Shown one piece after another: positions 49,424 to 57,295 of a stretch of DNA of 64,000 nt. Source of the stretch: Bacillota bacterium (GTDB lineage: Bacteria > Bacillota > Clostridia > Acetivibrionales > JANLFN01). The DNA lies in NCBI GenBank assembly GCA_023421675.1, contig JAEZTC010000016.1, positions 124,001-188,000 of the forward strand, read 5' to 3'. Each line of letters begins with the position of its first letter. Position 1 is the stretch's first letter. The notes beneath the pieces were generated by a model, which saw only the letters and a list, made by a program, of their open reading frames with translations, did no database searches and was not told where the DNA came from. A program made the position numbers and the translations under genes.

Positions 49424-50682
49424 GATGATTGTTTATTAATACTTTTGCGGTATTGAATGTAGAACAGGAAGGTTGCAACGAGCCTTAAAATACAAGTAAG
49501 AGTCATTGCAAAAAATATTGAACTGTGCTTGTAAATCCATACGCCTATCATAGGTGATATAAAGTTGGATAGATTTATAAAAGTAGCATAAATGGCAATA
49601 TTCAAGGTTTTATTTTGTTGGGGTACTGTATCTATTAAATTTTCAAACAAAGCAAGCTGAAATGCAGAGAATACCAATCCAACAGAAATACTGCACACAA
49701 GAGCCATAAGAAGGGTTTTAGACATAACCAGCAGTAATGGGTTAAGAGCAAGTCCGAAGGCGCCAATTATTATCACAAATTTGGCGCCTTTTTTTTCTAT
49801 CATTCTGCTCCAAATCATATATGTAAGGACTCCCGCAAGTCCAGTACCTACATTGAGATAACCTATCCAGGCCTCATTTGCATTTAAAAAATTCACTTGA
49901 TATATAAAAAACAGGGGCCATGCCATCTGCCAGGTTACATGAAAGATGAAGGCTGTTAAAATGAAGCTTTTGAATGGTTTATCATTTCTTATTATTTTAA
50001 TTGATTCTTTAAGCTGTAATAAAGGTTTAATACGGGTTTTCGGTAATGGTGGGGAGGTATATACCACTCTGGACATAAACCATGCTTGTAACATTGCAAG
50101 TATGAATGCGGTAAAAAAGAATATCTGGTATATTGTAATCCTTTGACTGTTATTTCCCGGTATATACGCAAGTATGAAACCAGAAAGCGTCAGTGAAGTC
50201 ATACCGAAAAGGTTAGAAAATTTACTTCTTCTAGCGTAGGTATTATTTCTCCTGTCGGTTGGAATTACATCTGAAAAATATGACTGCCAAAGAATTGTAT
50301 AAATTGATATGGGTAAATTAATCAATGATACTGTTAAAATGTAGAGATATACGTGTTTCCCTCCTGTGTAAGGAGTAAGAGCTGCAAGAGGATACATTAT
50401 TCCTGCAGAAAGTATGAACATTATAATCATTTTTTTCTTGTTGGAATATTTTTGCGAAATCAGGGCTCCGGGTATTACTGCAAGTACTCCTATGAGCGCG
50501 GGGAGGGAACTTAACAGACCTATTTCATAATCACCTGCTCCTAAACGTTTTCCGAACATGGAAAAAAACGGGTTGGCTATGTTTTGAATTACTATAATCA
50601 TTATCCCTTCAAAAATAAACATAAGACTATTTCGGTTATTATGTAACTTTATATTGGCAGGTTTTTGCATTAATTTTAACAA
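49420..50682 (-). CDS. MFS transporter
   Basis: Membrane transporter of 420 residues with about 11-12 hydrophobic segments, a first-loop motif (FGKRLGAGDYEIGLLSSLPA) and the inter-helix motif IPTDRRNNTYARRSK. Substrate unknown. The TTG start at 50682 has GGGGG at eight bases; the downstream ATG at 50670 has no such site. It resembles the MFS gene at 60263 in length and style but is not obviously a close paralogue. Confidence 0.85.
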   Translation of the reverse strand: MLKLMQKPANIKLHNNRNSLMFIFEGIMIIVIQNIANPFFSMFGKRLGAGDYEIGLLSSLPALIGVLAVIPGALISQKYSNKKKMIIMFILSAGIMYPLAALTPYTGGKHVYLYILTVSLINLPISIYTILWQSYFSDVIPTDRRNNTYARRSKFSNLFGMTSLTLSGFILAYIPGNNSQRITIYQIFFFTAFILAMLQAWFMSRVVYTSPPLPKTRIKPLLQLKESIKIIRNDKPFKSFILTAFIFHVTWQMAWPLFFIYQVNFLNANEAWIGYLNVGTGLAGVLTYMIWSRMIEKKGAKFVIIIGAFGLALNPLLLVMSKTLLMALVCSISVGLVFSAFQLALFENLIDTVPQQNKTLNIAIYATFINLSNFISPMIGVWIYKHSSIFFAMTLTCILRLVATFLFYIQYRKSINKQSS

Positions 50683-50702
50683 TTATTTTTCCCCCTGATT
50701 AT

Positions 50703-50716
50703 ATATGTTAACATAA
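50703..50716. promoter_or_regulatory. Recurrent palindrome element, copy 8
   Basis: ATATGTTAACATAA in the divergent gap, 20 bp from the MFS start and 93 bp from the YqhQ-like start. Confidence 0.45.
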
Positions 50717-50809
50717 TTGGAACTTATTTAAAAGTAATCGCCATTGACAGTTACTTACAACATAAATTAGAATAAAACTATAAATTTTTAATGGAGTAAA
50801 TATGAGAAT

Positions 50810-51745
50810 ATGAGAAAAACAAATGTAGGTGGTCAAGCATTAATTGAAGGCATACTCATGATGGGCCCTGATGGTGCAGCAATAGCAGTAAGAAAATCGG
50901 ATGGTGAAATTGTAATAGATAACAGACCTCTGCCGCCCAGATTAAAAATTAGTAAAGTGCCTGTACTAAGAGGAATTGTATCATTCTTTAGACAGATGGT
51001 ACTTGGTATGAAAGCTTTGATGTACTCTGCTAGCTTTATGGATATTGAATCGGAAGATCAGACGAAACCATCCAAATTTGATAAATTCATGGAGAAAATT
51101 TTTGGAGACAAACTAATGGAGGCTGTAACTTATTTTGCAGTCATTATTTCAATAGCTTTCAGTGTAGGGCTTTTCGTACTGCTTCCAAACTTTGTTGCAG
51201 GGATTTTGTCGTTTGATACCAAAACCTCAACAGGTGTTTTTCTGTGCAATTTGACAGAAGGCATACTAAGACTTTTAATATTTATAGGTTATATGTATTT
51301 TACAACAAAAATGAAAGAAATGAACCGCATATGGGAATATCATGGTGCTGAACATAAAACAATTAACTGCTATTTAAATGAAGAAGAGTTAACAATTGAT
51401 AATGTTAAAAAGTACTCAACCAAAAACCCAAAGTGTGGTACTTCGTACATTTTCCTTATAATTGTAGTTAGCATAATAGCTTTTTCATTCCTTGGCTGGT
51501 ATGGTATAATTCTTAACATTGTAGTAAGAATTTTGCTGATTCCATTGGTGGCGGGTGTTTGTATGGAAATATTAAAGTTTGCCGGAAAAAGCGAAGGAAA
51601 ATTTGCGAAAATTATAAATGTGCCGGGAATGGCATTTCAAAGACTAACTACAAGCGAGCCTGATAATTCACAGATTGAAGTTGCAATTGAAGCATTTAAC
51701 GCTGCATTGAATTATAAAAAACCGGTTGAAGGCAGTGCAGCATAA
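50810..51745 (+). CDS. DUF1385 membrane protein (YqhQ-like)
   Basis: Integral membrane protein of 311 residues. The DUF1385 signature VGGQALIEGILMMGPDGAAIAVR opens the protein (positions about 5-28); IWEYHGAEHKTINCY lies in the middle, and four to five hydrophobic segments follow. Function is unknown; in many Firmicutes the gene lies beside prmC/prfA, but not here. GGAG is 13 bases from the ATG, a long gap that may lower translation. Confidence 0.9.
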   Translation: MRKTNVGGQALIEGILMMGPDGAAIAVRKSDGEIVIDNRPLPPRLKISKVPVLRGIVSFFRQMVLGMKALMYSASFMDIESEDQTKPSKFDKFMEKIFGDKLMEAVTYFAVIISIAFSVGLFVLLPNFVAGILSFDTKTSTGVFLCNLTEGILRLLIFIGYMYFTTKMKEMNRIWEYHGAEHKTINCYLNEEELTIDNVKKYSTKNPKCGTSYIFLIIVVSIIAFSFLGWYGIILNIVVRILLIPLVAGVCMEILKFAGKSEGKFAKIINVPGMAFQRLTTSEPDNSQIEVAIEAFNAALNYKKPVEGSAA

Positions 51746-51870
51746 AATATTTACAAATTTTCGTATTTCCAAGTTTAAAAGGGTTGAAAAGGTATGTGGA
51801 GATGAGGCGGAAGCTTCTAATCTGTAAAAGTTAAGTCACCACTCTAATCCAGAAATAATTTCATAAATTT

Positions 51871-51905
51871 AGACTGCCAACACTAAGTGATGTCAGTCTT
51901 TTTAT
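51871..51905 (+). terminator. Terminator after YqhQ-like gene
   Basis: AGACTG...ACAC and GTG...CAGTCT arms followed by T residues. Confidence 0.65.
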
Positions 51906-51918
51906 TTGAATATTGTCC

Positions 51919-51957
51919 CAAACATATGTTTGCCAAATTAATTACTTGTGTTATAAT
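51919..51957 (+). promoter_or_regulatory. uvrB promoter with LexA box
   Basis: The palindrome CAAACATATGTTTG (51919-51932) fits the Gram-positive LexA site (CGAAC-N4-GTTCG) with two changes. It overlaps the minus-35 TTGCCA (51930-51935); TATAAT (51952-51957) follows after 16 bp. The same layout precedes uvrA. Confidence 0.7.
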
Positions 51958-52002
51958 TAAAAGGGTACTTTTTTAGTTTATATAGATTAATCGGAGGTTA
52001 TA

Positions 52003-53982
52003 ATGCCGGAATTTAAAATACAATCGAATTATAAGCCTTGCGGTGACCAGCCTGAGGCTATAGATAGCCTTGCAAAGGGAATAAACAGAGGCTATAAGCA
52101 TCAGACCTTAATGGGTGTTACCGGTTCGGGTAAGACCTTTACAATGGCTAACGTTATAGAACGTGTACAGAAACCAACGCTTGTCATGGCTCATAATAAA
52201 ACTCTTGCCGCACAGCTTTGCAGTGAATTCAAAGAGTTCTTCCCAAACAACTGTGTTGAGTACTTCGTGAGCTATTATGACTATTATCAGCCTGAAGCCT
52301 ACATTCCTTCTACAGATACTTATATCGAGAAGGATTCGTCAATAAATGAAGAAATAGACCGTCTGCGACATTCTGCAACGGCTGCATTGTTTGAAAGAAG
52401 AGATGTCATAATTGTTGCCAGTGTTTCGTGTATTTATGGTTTGGGTGATCCTGAGGATTACACCGACCTTATGCTATCTTTGAGACCGGGAATGCACAAG
52501 GATAGGGACGATGTGATAAGAAAGCTGGTAGACATACAATATGAACGTAATGAAATAGAATTCAAGAGGGGCAAGTTCAGAGTAAGAGGGGATGTTCTAG
52601 AAATATTTCCATCTAATACAGCCGATAGAGCGATCAGAGTGGAATTTTTTGGTGATGAGATTGAAAAAATCACTGAAATAAATTATTTAACAGGTGAGAT
52701 ACTTGGATCAATGTCACATGCCGCTATATTCCCAGCTTCTCACTATGCTACTACAAGAACTAAAATGGAAAGAGCAATTATAACTATTGAACAGGAGCTT
52801 GAAGAGCGGCTAAAGCTGCTTAAAAGTCAGGGTAAGCTGCTTGAAGCTCAGAGGCTTGAGCAAAGAACCAGGTATGATCTAGAAATGATGACGGAGGTTG
52901 GCTTCTGTCAGGGTATTGAGAATTATTCAAGACATATCAGCGGAAGAGAGCCGGGAAGCTCGCCTTTTACACTTATTGACTACTTCCCGGACGATTATTT
53001 GATGATAATCGATGAATCGCATGTAACCGTTTCACAAACAGGTGCTATGTACAACGGTGACAGAGCAAGGAAAGAATCATTGGTAGAGTTTGGTTTTAGG
53101 TTACCATCAGCATTTGATAACAGACCTCTTAACTTTAAAGAGTTTGAAGACAGGATGAACCAGGTTATATATGTCAGCGCAACACCTGCAGAATATGAAA
53201 GAAAACATTCTTCACAGATAGTAGAGCAGATTATCAGGCCTACCGGACTTATTGATCCTGAAATAATAGTCAGACCGGTAAAAAATCAGATAGATGATTT
53301 GATTGGTGAAATAACAGCAAGAGTTGAAAAACAGCAGCGAGTTTTGGTTACGACTCTTACAAAGAAGATGTCTGAAGACCTGACTGATTATCTTAAGGAA
53401 TTGGATTTTAAGGTGAAATATCTGCATTCTGATATCGATACTCTTGAAAGAATGGAGATAATCAGAGACTTAAGGCTTGGTATTTTTGATGTACTTGTAG
53501 GAATTAACCTTCTTAGGGAAGGGCTTGACCTTCCTGAAGTGTCGCTTGTAGCCATACTTGACGCAGACAAGGAAGGTTTTCTCCGGTCTGAGACATCTCT
53601 TATTCAGACTATAGGTCGTGCAGCAAGAAACTCAGAGGGTAAGGTAATAATGTATGCGGATAAAATTACCGATTCAATGAGAAAAGCAATAAGTGAAACC
53701 AACAGAAGGCGAAGTATCCAGATGGAATACAATGAAAAGCATGGTATTACGCCTAAAACTATTGAAAAAGGAATAAGAGATGTTATTGAAATAACAAAGG
53801 TAGCTGAAGATGATGTCAAGTACCATGTAAGCAAGGATGAAAGTTTTATGACTCCTGATGAGATAAACAAGCTTATAGACAAACTTAAGAAGGAGATGAA
53901 AACTGCTGCTTCTGATCTTCAGTTTGAAAGAGCTGCAGAATTGCGAGATAAAATTGAAGAATTAAAGGATAGATTAAAATAG
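52003..53982 (+). CDS. uvrB: Excinuclease ABC subunit B
   Basis: DNA repair helicase-like subunit of 659 residues that verifies damage and loads UvrC. Walker A GVTGSGKTFT, the damage-probing beta-hairpin (SYYDYYQPEAYIPSTDTYIE), DEAD-like MIIDESHVT, motif QTIGRAARN, and the C-terminal UVR coiled coil that binds UvrC (DLQFERAAELRDKIEELK). Full length. SOS control is indicated by the promoter. uvrA lies 3.3 kb downstream beyond the thiamine-transport genes. Confidence 0.98.
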   Translation: MPEFKIQSNYKPCGDQPEAIDSLAKGINRGYKHQTLMGVTGSGKTFTMANVIERVQKPTLVMAHNKTLAAQLCSEFKEFFPNNCVEYFVSYYDYYQPEAYIPSTDTYIEKDSSINEEIDRLRHSATAALFERRDVIIVASVSCIYGLGDPEDYTDLMLSLRPGMHKDRDDVIRKLVDIQYERNEIEFKRGKFRVRGDVLEIFPSNTADRAIRVEFFGDEIEKITEINYLTGEILGSMSHAAIFPASHYATTRTKMERAIITIEQELEERLKLLKSQGKLLEAQRLEQRTRYDLEMMTEVGFCQGIENYSRHISGREPGSSPFTLIDYFPDDYLMIIDESHVTVSQTGAMYNGDRARKESLVEFGFRLPSAFDNRPLNFKEFEDRMNQVIYVSATPAEYERKHSSQIVEQIIRPTGLIDPEIIVRPVKNQIDDLIGEITARVEKQQRVLVTTLTKKMSEDLTDYLKELDFKVKYLHSDIDTLERMEIIRDLRLGIFDVLVGINLLREGLDLPEVSLVAILDADKEGFLRSETSLIQTIGRAARNSEGKVIMYADKITDSMRKAISETNRRRSIQMEYNEKHGITPKTIEKGIRDVIEITKVAEDDVKYHVSKDESFMTPDEINKLIDKLKKEMKTAASDLQFERAAELRDKIEELKDRLK

Positions 53983-54012
53983 AAAAACTGTTTCGAATAA
54001 GGATATTAATCA

Positions 54013-54042
54013 AAAAAAGCTGCATGTTAAATGCAGCTTTTT
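54013..54042. terminator. Bidirectional terminator after uvrB
   Basis: AAAAAGCTGCAT, loop GTTAA, ATGCAGCTTTTT; serves uvrB and the convergent transporter operon. Confidence 0.92.
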
Positions 54043-54049
54043 GTTAACT

Positions 54050-54799
54050 TCATATCTCTTTAAAATGCAGCAGCTTAAGTATTTCTCTTTTATAATGTAT
54101 AAACTCATCTGAGATTAGGAAATCTGAAGATCTTGGTTTCTTTGAACTGATTTTGATTTCTTCGGTTATCCTTCCCGGAGCCCCGGACATTATATATATT
54201 CTGTCTGAAAGCAGTATAGCTTCATCAATATCATGTGTTATAAATATTGTGGGAAGCGCTATTTCAGACATTACTTCCATGTACCAGTTGTGCATTGACG
54301 TTTTGGTTATTGCATCAAGGGCACTGAATGGTTCATCAAGCAAAGCTGCCTCACCGCTGAACAGGTAAGTCCTGAGTAATGCGGCACGTTGACGCATACC
54401 TCCTGACAGTTGTGATGGGTACTTGTTCTCAGTTCCCGCAAGTCCGAATTTATCAAAATGTCTTTCTGCCTCCATGCGTGCAGCTTCCCTTTTTTGCCCC
54501 TTAATTACCAATGGCAGTGATACATTATCAATAATGCTCTTATAAGGAAGCAGCAGATCTTTTTGCTGCATGTAGCTTATTCTTCCAGGCTTACCAGTTA
54601 TGTTCTCGCCTTTAAGAAACACTCTGCCTTGCTCGGGTAACAGTAACCCTGACATTATGTGAAAGAGTGTGCTTTTCCCGATTCCACTAACACCGAGAAG
54701 GCAGACCAGTTCGTTTTCATCAAGATGAATTGATACATCTTCAATAACAATTAGATTGTCATATTTTTTTGTTATATTGTTTGCAGATAATATAGTCAT
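54050..54799 (-). CDS. ABC transporter ATPase for thiamine precursor (ThiZ-like)
   Basis: ATPase of 249 residues in the SsuB/TauB/ThiZ group: Walker A GVSGIGKST, signature LSGGMRQRAALLRTYL, Walker B AALLDEPFSALD, H-loop FITHDIDEA. Last gene of a four-gene operon under a TPP riboswitch, so the cargo is probably a thiamine pyrimidine precursor (HMP or a formylaminopyrimidine), as established for ThiXYZ systems; this is inferred from context. Confidence 0.9.
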   Translation of the reverse strand: MTILSANNITKKYDNLIVIEDVSIHLDENELVCLLGVSGIGKSTLFHIMSGLLLPEQGRVFLKGENITGKPGRISYMQQKDLLLPYKSIIDNVSLPLVIKGQKREAARMEAERHFDKFGLAGTENKYPSQLSGGMRQRAALLRTYLFSGEAALLDEPFSALDAITKTSMHNWYMEVMSEIALPTIFITHDIDEAILLSDRIYIMSGAPGRITEEIKISSKKPRSSDFLISDEFIHYKREILKLLHFKEI

Positions 54800-54820
54800 G
54801 TTTTTCCAACTTTTTAAATA

Positions 54821-55828
54821 TTATTTTTCAGGCAGATAGTCATTTGTAAAGCCCTGACCTGGATCTATCTTCTTTGTCAATACCTTGTTGTCATACAACC
54901 AAGTATAGAATGCATCCCATCTTTTTTGGTCAATTTTACCCCATTCTTTAACCTCTGCCTTGTATTGGTCCTTAAGATAGATCTGGCCTTTTAATGCAAG
55001 ATCCTTGTTAGTCTCAGGAACACTTTTCACAAGTATATTTGCAGCATCTTCAGGATTGCTGATTGCATATTCATATCCTTTTGCAGCTGCCTTGAGGAAT
55101 TTCTTTGCAGCTTCAGGATTCTCTTTAAGGAAACTATTGCTTGAAGCTAGTACAGGTGTATAGAAATCAAGTGTCGGGTTAATGTCTTTAAACAGGAAGA
55201 AGTTTGTCTTAAGACCTGCCTGCTCGCAAGCCATGCCTTCCTGAGCATAATATACCCAGATAGTGTCAATATTGGTTTTTAAGGCAGAAACTGTGTCCTC
55301 AACAGTGCTTGGGATCATTTTAACCTTTGAGTAATCTCCACCGTCGACGGTTATCACATTTTTCAATATAGCCTTTTCAACTGGAGAATCCCAGGTTGCA
55401 TAACGCATGTTTTCCATATGCTTTGGGCTTGTAATACCTTTTTCTTTTAGAGAAATAATACCGGAAGTGTTATGCTGGATAATAGCTGCAACTGCAGTTA
55501 CATCCAATGGCTTGTCAGCTGTTATTGCCGTAGCTATTTCTTCCTGAAAGCTTATAGCAAATTGTGCCTTACCGTTAGCAAGCAATGGAAGTGCCCCACC
55601 CTCAGGCGGCTGCTGAATATCTACATCAAGACCTTCGTCCTTAAAATAGCCTTTTTCCTTTGCAACATAAAGTCCTGTGTGATTGGTGTTTGGAGTCCAG
55701 TCAAGAACTACCGTTACCTTTTGAAGCTTGTCTGAAGATTTTTCAGATGTATTGTCTTTCGAACAGCCTGTTAGAAAAGAAAAACATATTATCAAGCTTA
55801 TTGCTAAAGCTAAAATTCTTTTTTTCAC
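54821..55828 (-). CDS. ABC substrate-binding lipoprotein, THI5/NMT1-like (ThiY-like)
   Basis: Lipoprotein of about 335 residues: signal peptide with lipobox FLTGC, then a THI5/NMT1 periplasmic-binding fold (KVTVVLDWTPNTNHTGLYVAK, positions about 38-58). The WTPNTNHTG segment is typical of pyrimidine-precursor binding proteins. A GTG at 55828 has GGAGG at eight bases; the ATG at 55843 overlaps that site and is less likely. Captures the precursor outside the membrane for the permease. Confidence 0.92.
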   Translation of the reverse strand: MKKRILALAISLIICFSFLTGCSKDNTSEKSSDKLQKVTVVLDWTPNTNHTGLYVAKEKGYFKDEGLDVDIQQPPEGGALPLLANGKAQFAISFQEEIATAITADKPLDVTAVAAIIQHNTSGIISLKEKGITSPKHMENMRYATWDSPVEKAILKNVITVDGGDYSKVKMIPSTVEDTVSALKTNIDTIWVYYAQEGMACEQAGLKTNFFLFKDINPTLDFYTPVLASSNSFLKENPEAAKKFLKAAAKGYEYAISNPEDAANILVKSVPETNKDLALKGQIYLKDQYKAEVKEWGKIDQKRWDAFYTWLYDNKVLTKKIDPGQGFTNDYLPEK

Positions 55829-55843
55829 TTTAAATTCCTCCAT

Positions 55844-56590
55844 TTATTTATTAAACACTTTTTCGAATTTTTTCCATGGCATAGCCCATTTTTCAATTAA
55901 GCTAACAAGCCACATAAGAAATAAACTAACTAATATTATTAATAGAATAGCTGCAAACATTTTATCAAATGTAAACATTTTTTTTACTCGGGTCATATAT
56001 ACTCCTAACCCATCATTGCCTCCAAGCCATTCTGCTATAACAGCCCCTACTATTGAATATGATACTGAAATTTTAAGCCCTGAAAAAAAACCGTTAAGTG
56101 AATAAGGCCACTTAATGTGTCTAAAAATATCTATTCTTCTTGCTCCCATGGCTTTTAATAAATTTATTGCATCAATATCAGCGCTCTTAAATCCATTTAA
56201 AAGCCCAATAGATATCGGGAAAAAGCATACAATTAAAACCAACAGAATTTTTGGAGCTGGGCCATAACCCATCCACAATACTAATAACGGAGCTATAGCT
56301 ATAACCGGTATTGTTTGTGAAATAATCAAAAGGGGGTATGTTGCTTTGTGAATAAAATTGGAACTATCCATTAACAACGCAAGTAAAAAAGCCAGTATAA
56401 TCCCAAGAAATAGACCTAAGAGTCCCTCGCTAAATGTTATAACGGCATGGTGTGAGATATTTCCAAAATCATTAATTAAAGCTTTAACGACATCAACCGG
56501 TGATGGTAGCATGTTTGAAGGCACAACCTCAAATGATGATAAAAGCTGCCACAACAATATCAGTAGTATAAGAAAAATACCCGCATACAT
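55844..56590 (-). CDS. ABC transporter permease (ThiX-like)
   Basis: Permease of about 248 residues with five to six membrane segments and the cytoplasmic coupling loop typical of the BPD_transp_1 family (AINLLKAMGARRIDIFRHIKWP, ending EAA-like). ATG 56590 is preceded by AAAGGA that overlaps the end of the thiamine-binding gene, giving translational coupling. Second gene of the TPP-controlled operon. Confidence 0.9.
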   Translation of the reverse strand: MYAGIFLILLILLWQLLSSFEVVPSNMLPSPVDVVKALINDFGNISHHAVITFSEGLLGLFLGIILAFLLALLMDSSNFIHKATYPLLIISQTIPVIAIAPLLVLWMGYGPAPKILLVLIVCFFPISIGLLNGFKSADIDAINLLKAMGARRIDIFRHIKWPYSLNGFFSGLKISVSYSIVGAVIAEWLGGNDGLGVYMTRVKKMFTFDKMFAAILLIILVSLFLMWLVSLIEKWAMPWKKFEKVFNK

Positions 56591-56591
56591 C

Positions 56592-56894
56592 TTATCCTTT
56601 ATGGTGCTTAGTAACTTTCTTGTCAATTGTCAAGACACCGTCCTTTGGACTATAGGAAATTTTTACGTATGACATGACGCTTGGTGCGCCTGCTTTTATA
56701 CAAATGAGCTGGCATTGTTTAACTATCTCCATAAGCTGGTCATAGTCACCTTCTATTGTTGTTTCAAATGGGCCAACATATGTATTCAATCCGCTACTCT
56801 TGATGTATGCTATTACTTCGTCAACCACTCTTATGACTTCATCTTCTCCTTCAACATGGGGGAGAACCTGAATTGCTACACTAGCATTGAACAT
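56592..56894 (-). CDS. Thiamine-binding protein, DUF77/MTH1187 type (YkoF-like)
   Basis: Soluble protein of 100 residues of the MTH1187/YkoF superfamily (ASVAIQVLPHVEGEDEVIRVVD, then YVGPFETTIEGDYDQLMEIV). Related proteins bind thiamine or HMP; here it is the first gene of the transporter operon directly under the TPP riboswitch. It may act as a cytoplasmic sensor or buffer for the imported molecule. ATG 56894 follows AGAGGTGA; its stop lies one base before the permease ATG. Confidence 0.88.
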   Translation of the reverse strand: MFNASVAIQVLPHVEGEDEVIRVVDEVIAYIKSSGLNTYVGPFETTIEGDYDQLMEIVKQCQLICIKAGAPSVMSYVKISYSPKDGVLTIDKKVTKHHKG

Positions 56895-56967
56895 TAAAAT
56901 CACCTCTAAATATTTTTTGGTTAAGTGTTGAAAAGGCTGTTTTTCGCACGTTTTCTAGAAAAACTGG

Positions 56968-57002
56968 CAAAAAACAAAAGCTGCGCATAATTCAGCGCAG
57001 CC
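56968..57002 (-). terminator. Riboswitch-controlled terminator
   Basis: On the minus strand GCTGCGC pairs with GCGCAGC across an eight-base loop, then TTTTGTTTTTT. It lies between the TPP aptamer and the operon, so TPP binding would favour this hairpin. Confidence 0.85.
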
Positions 57003-57010
57003 TATAATTT

Positions 57011-57107
57011 CAGGGTTTTCCTACGCCGGCATTATCCGGATCAGGTTTCAGGGTTCGAAATATCTGTAGAATTCCATCTCAGCCGGTATCAACCAGCACC
57101 CCTTTTA
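57011..57107 (-). promoter_or_regulatory. TPP riboswitch (THI element)
   Basis: Read on the minus strand it has the canonical parts in order: GGGGTGC, GGCTGAGATGG, then ACCCTGAAACCTGATC and CGGATAATGCCGGCGTAGG. These match the conserved CTGAGA and ACCTGATC...TAATGCCAGCG motifs. It controls the four-gene transporter operon downstream through the adjacent terminator. Confidence 0.96.
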
Positions 57108-57199
57108 ATTATTGACCTAATTATAATTGGTTAAAAGTTTTTTGTCAATGCAATAAAAGAATTAATACTGGGGCATTAATTATAAAAGAATTAAATAGA

Positions 57200-57238
57200 C
57201 GAACAAGTGTTTGCATTTATTTTACTTTCTGTTATAAT
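57200..57238 (+). promoter_or_regulatory. uvrA promoter with LexA box
   Basis: CGAACAAGTGTTTG (57200-57213) closely fits the Gram-positive LexA consensus; it overlaps minus-35 TTGCAT (57211-57216). TATAAT (57233-57238) follows after 16 bp, exactly the design seen before uvrB. Confidence 0.8.
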
Positions 57239-57295
57239 GAATAAGGGCATTAGCAATGCCCATAATTATAAGACAAATAATAGTAGGTGTATATA

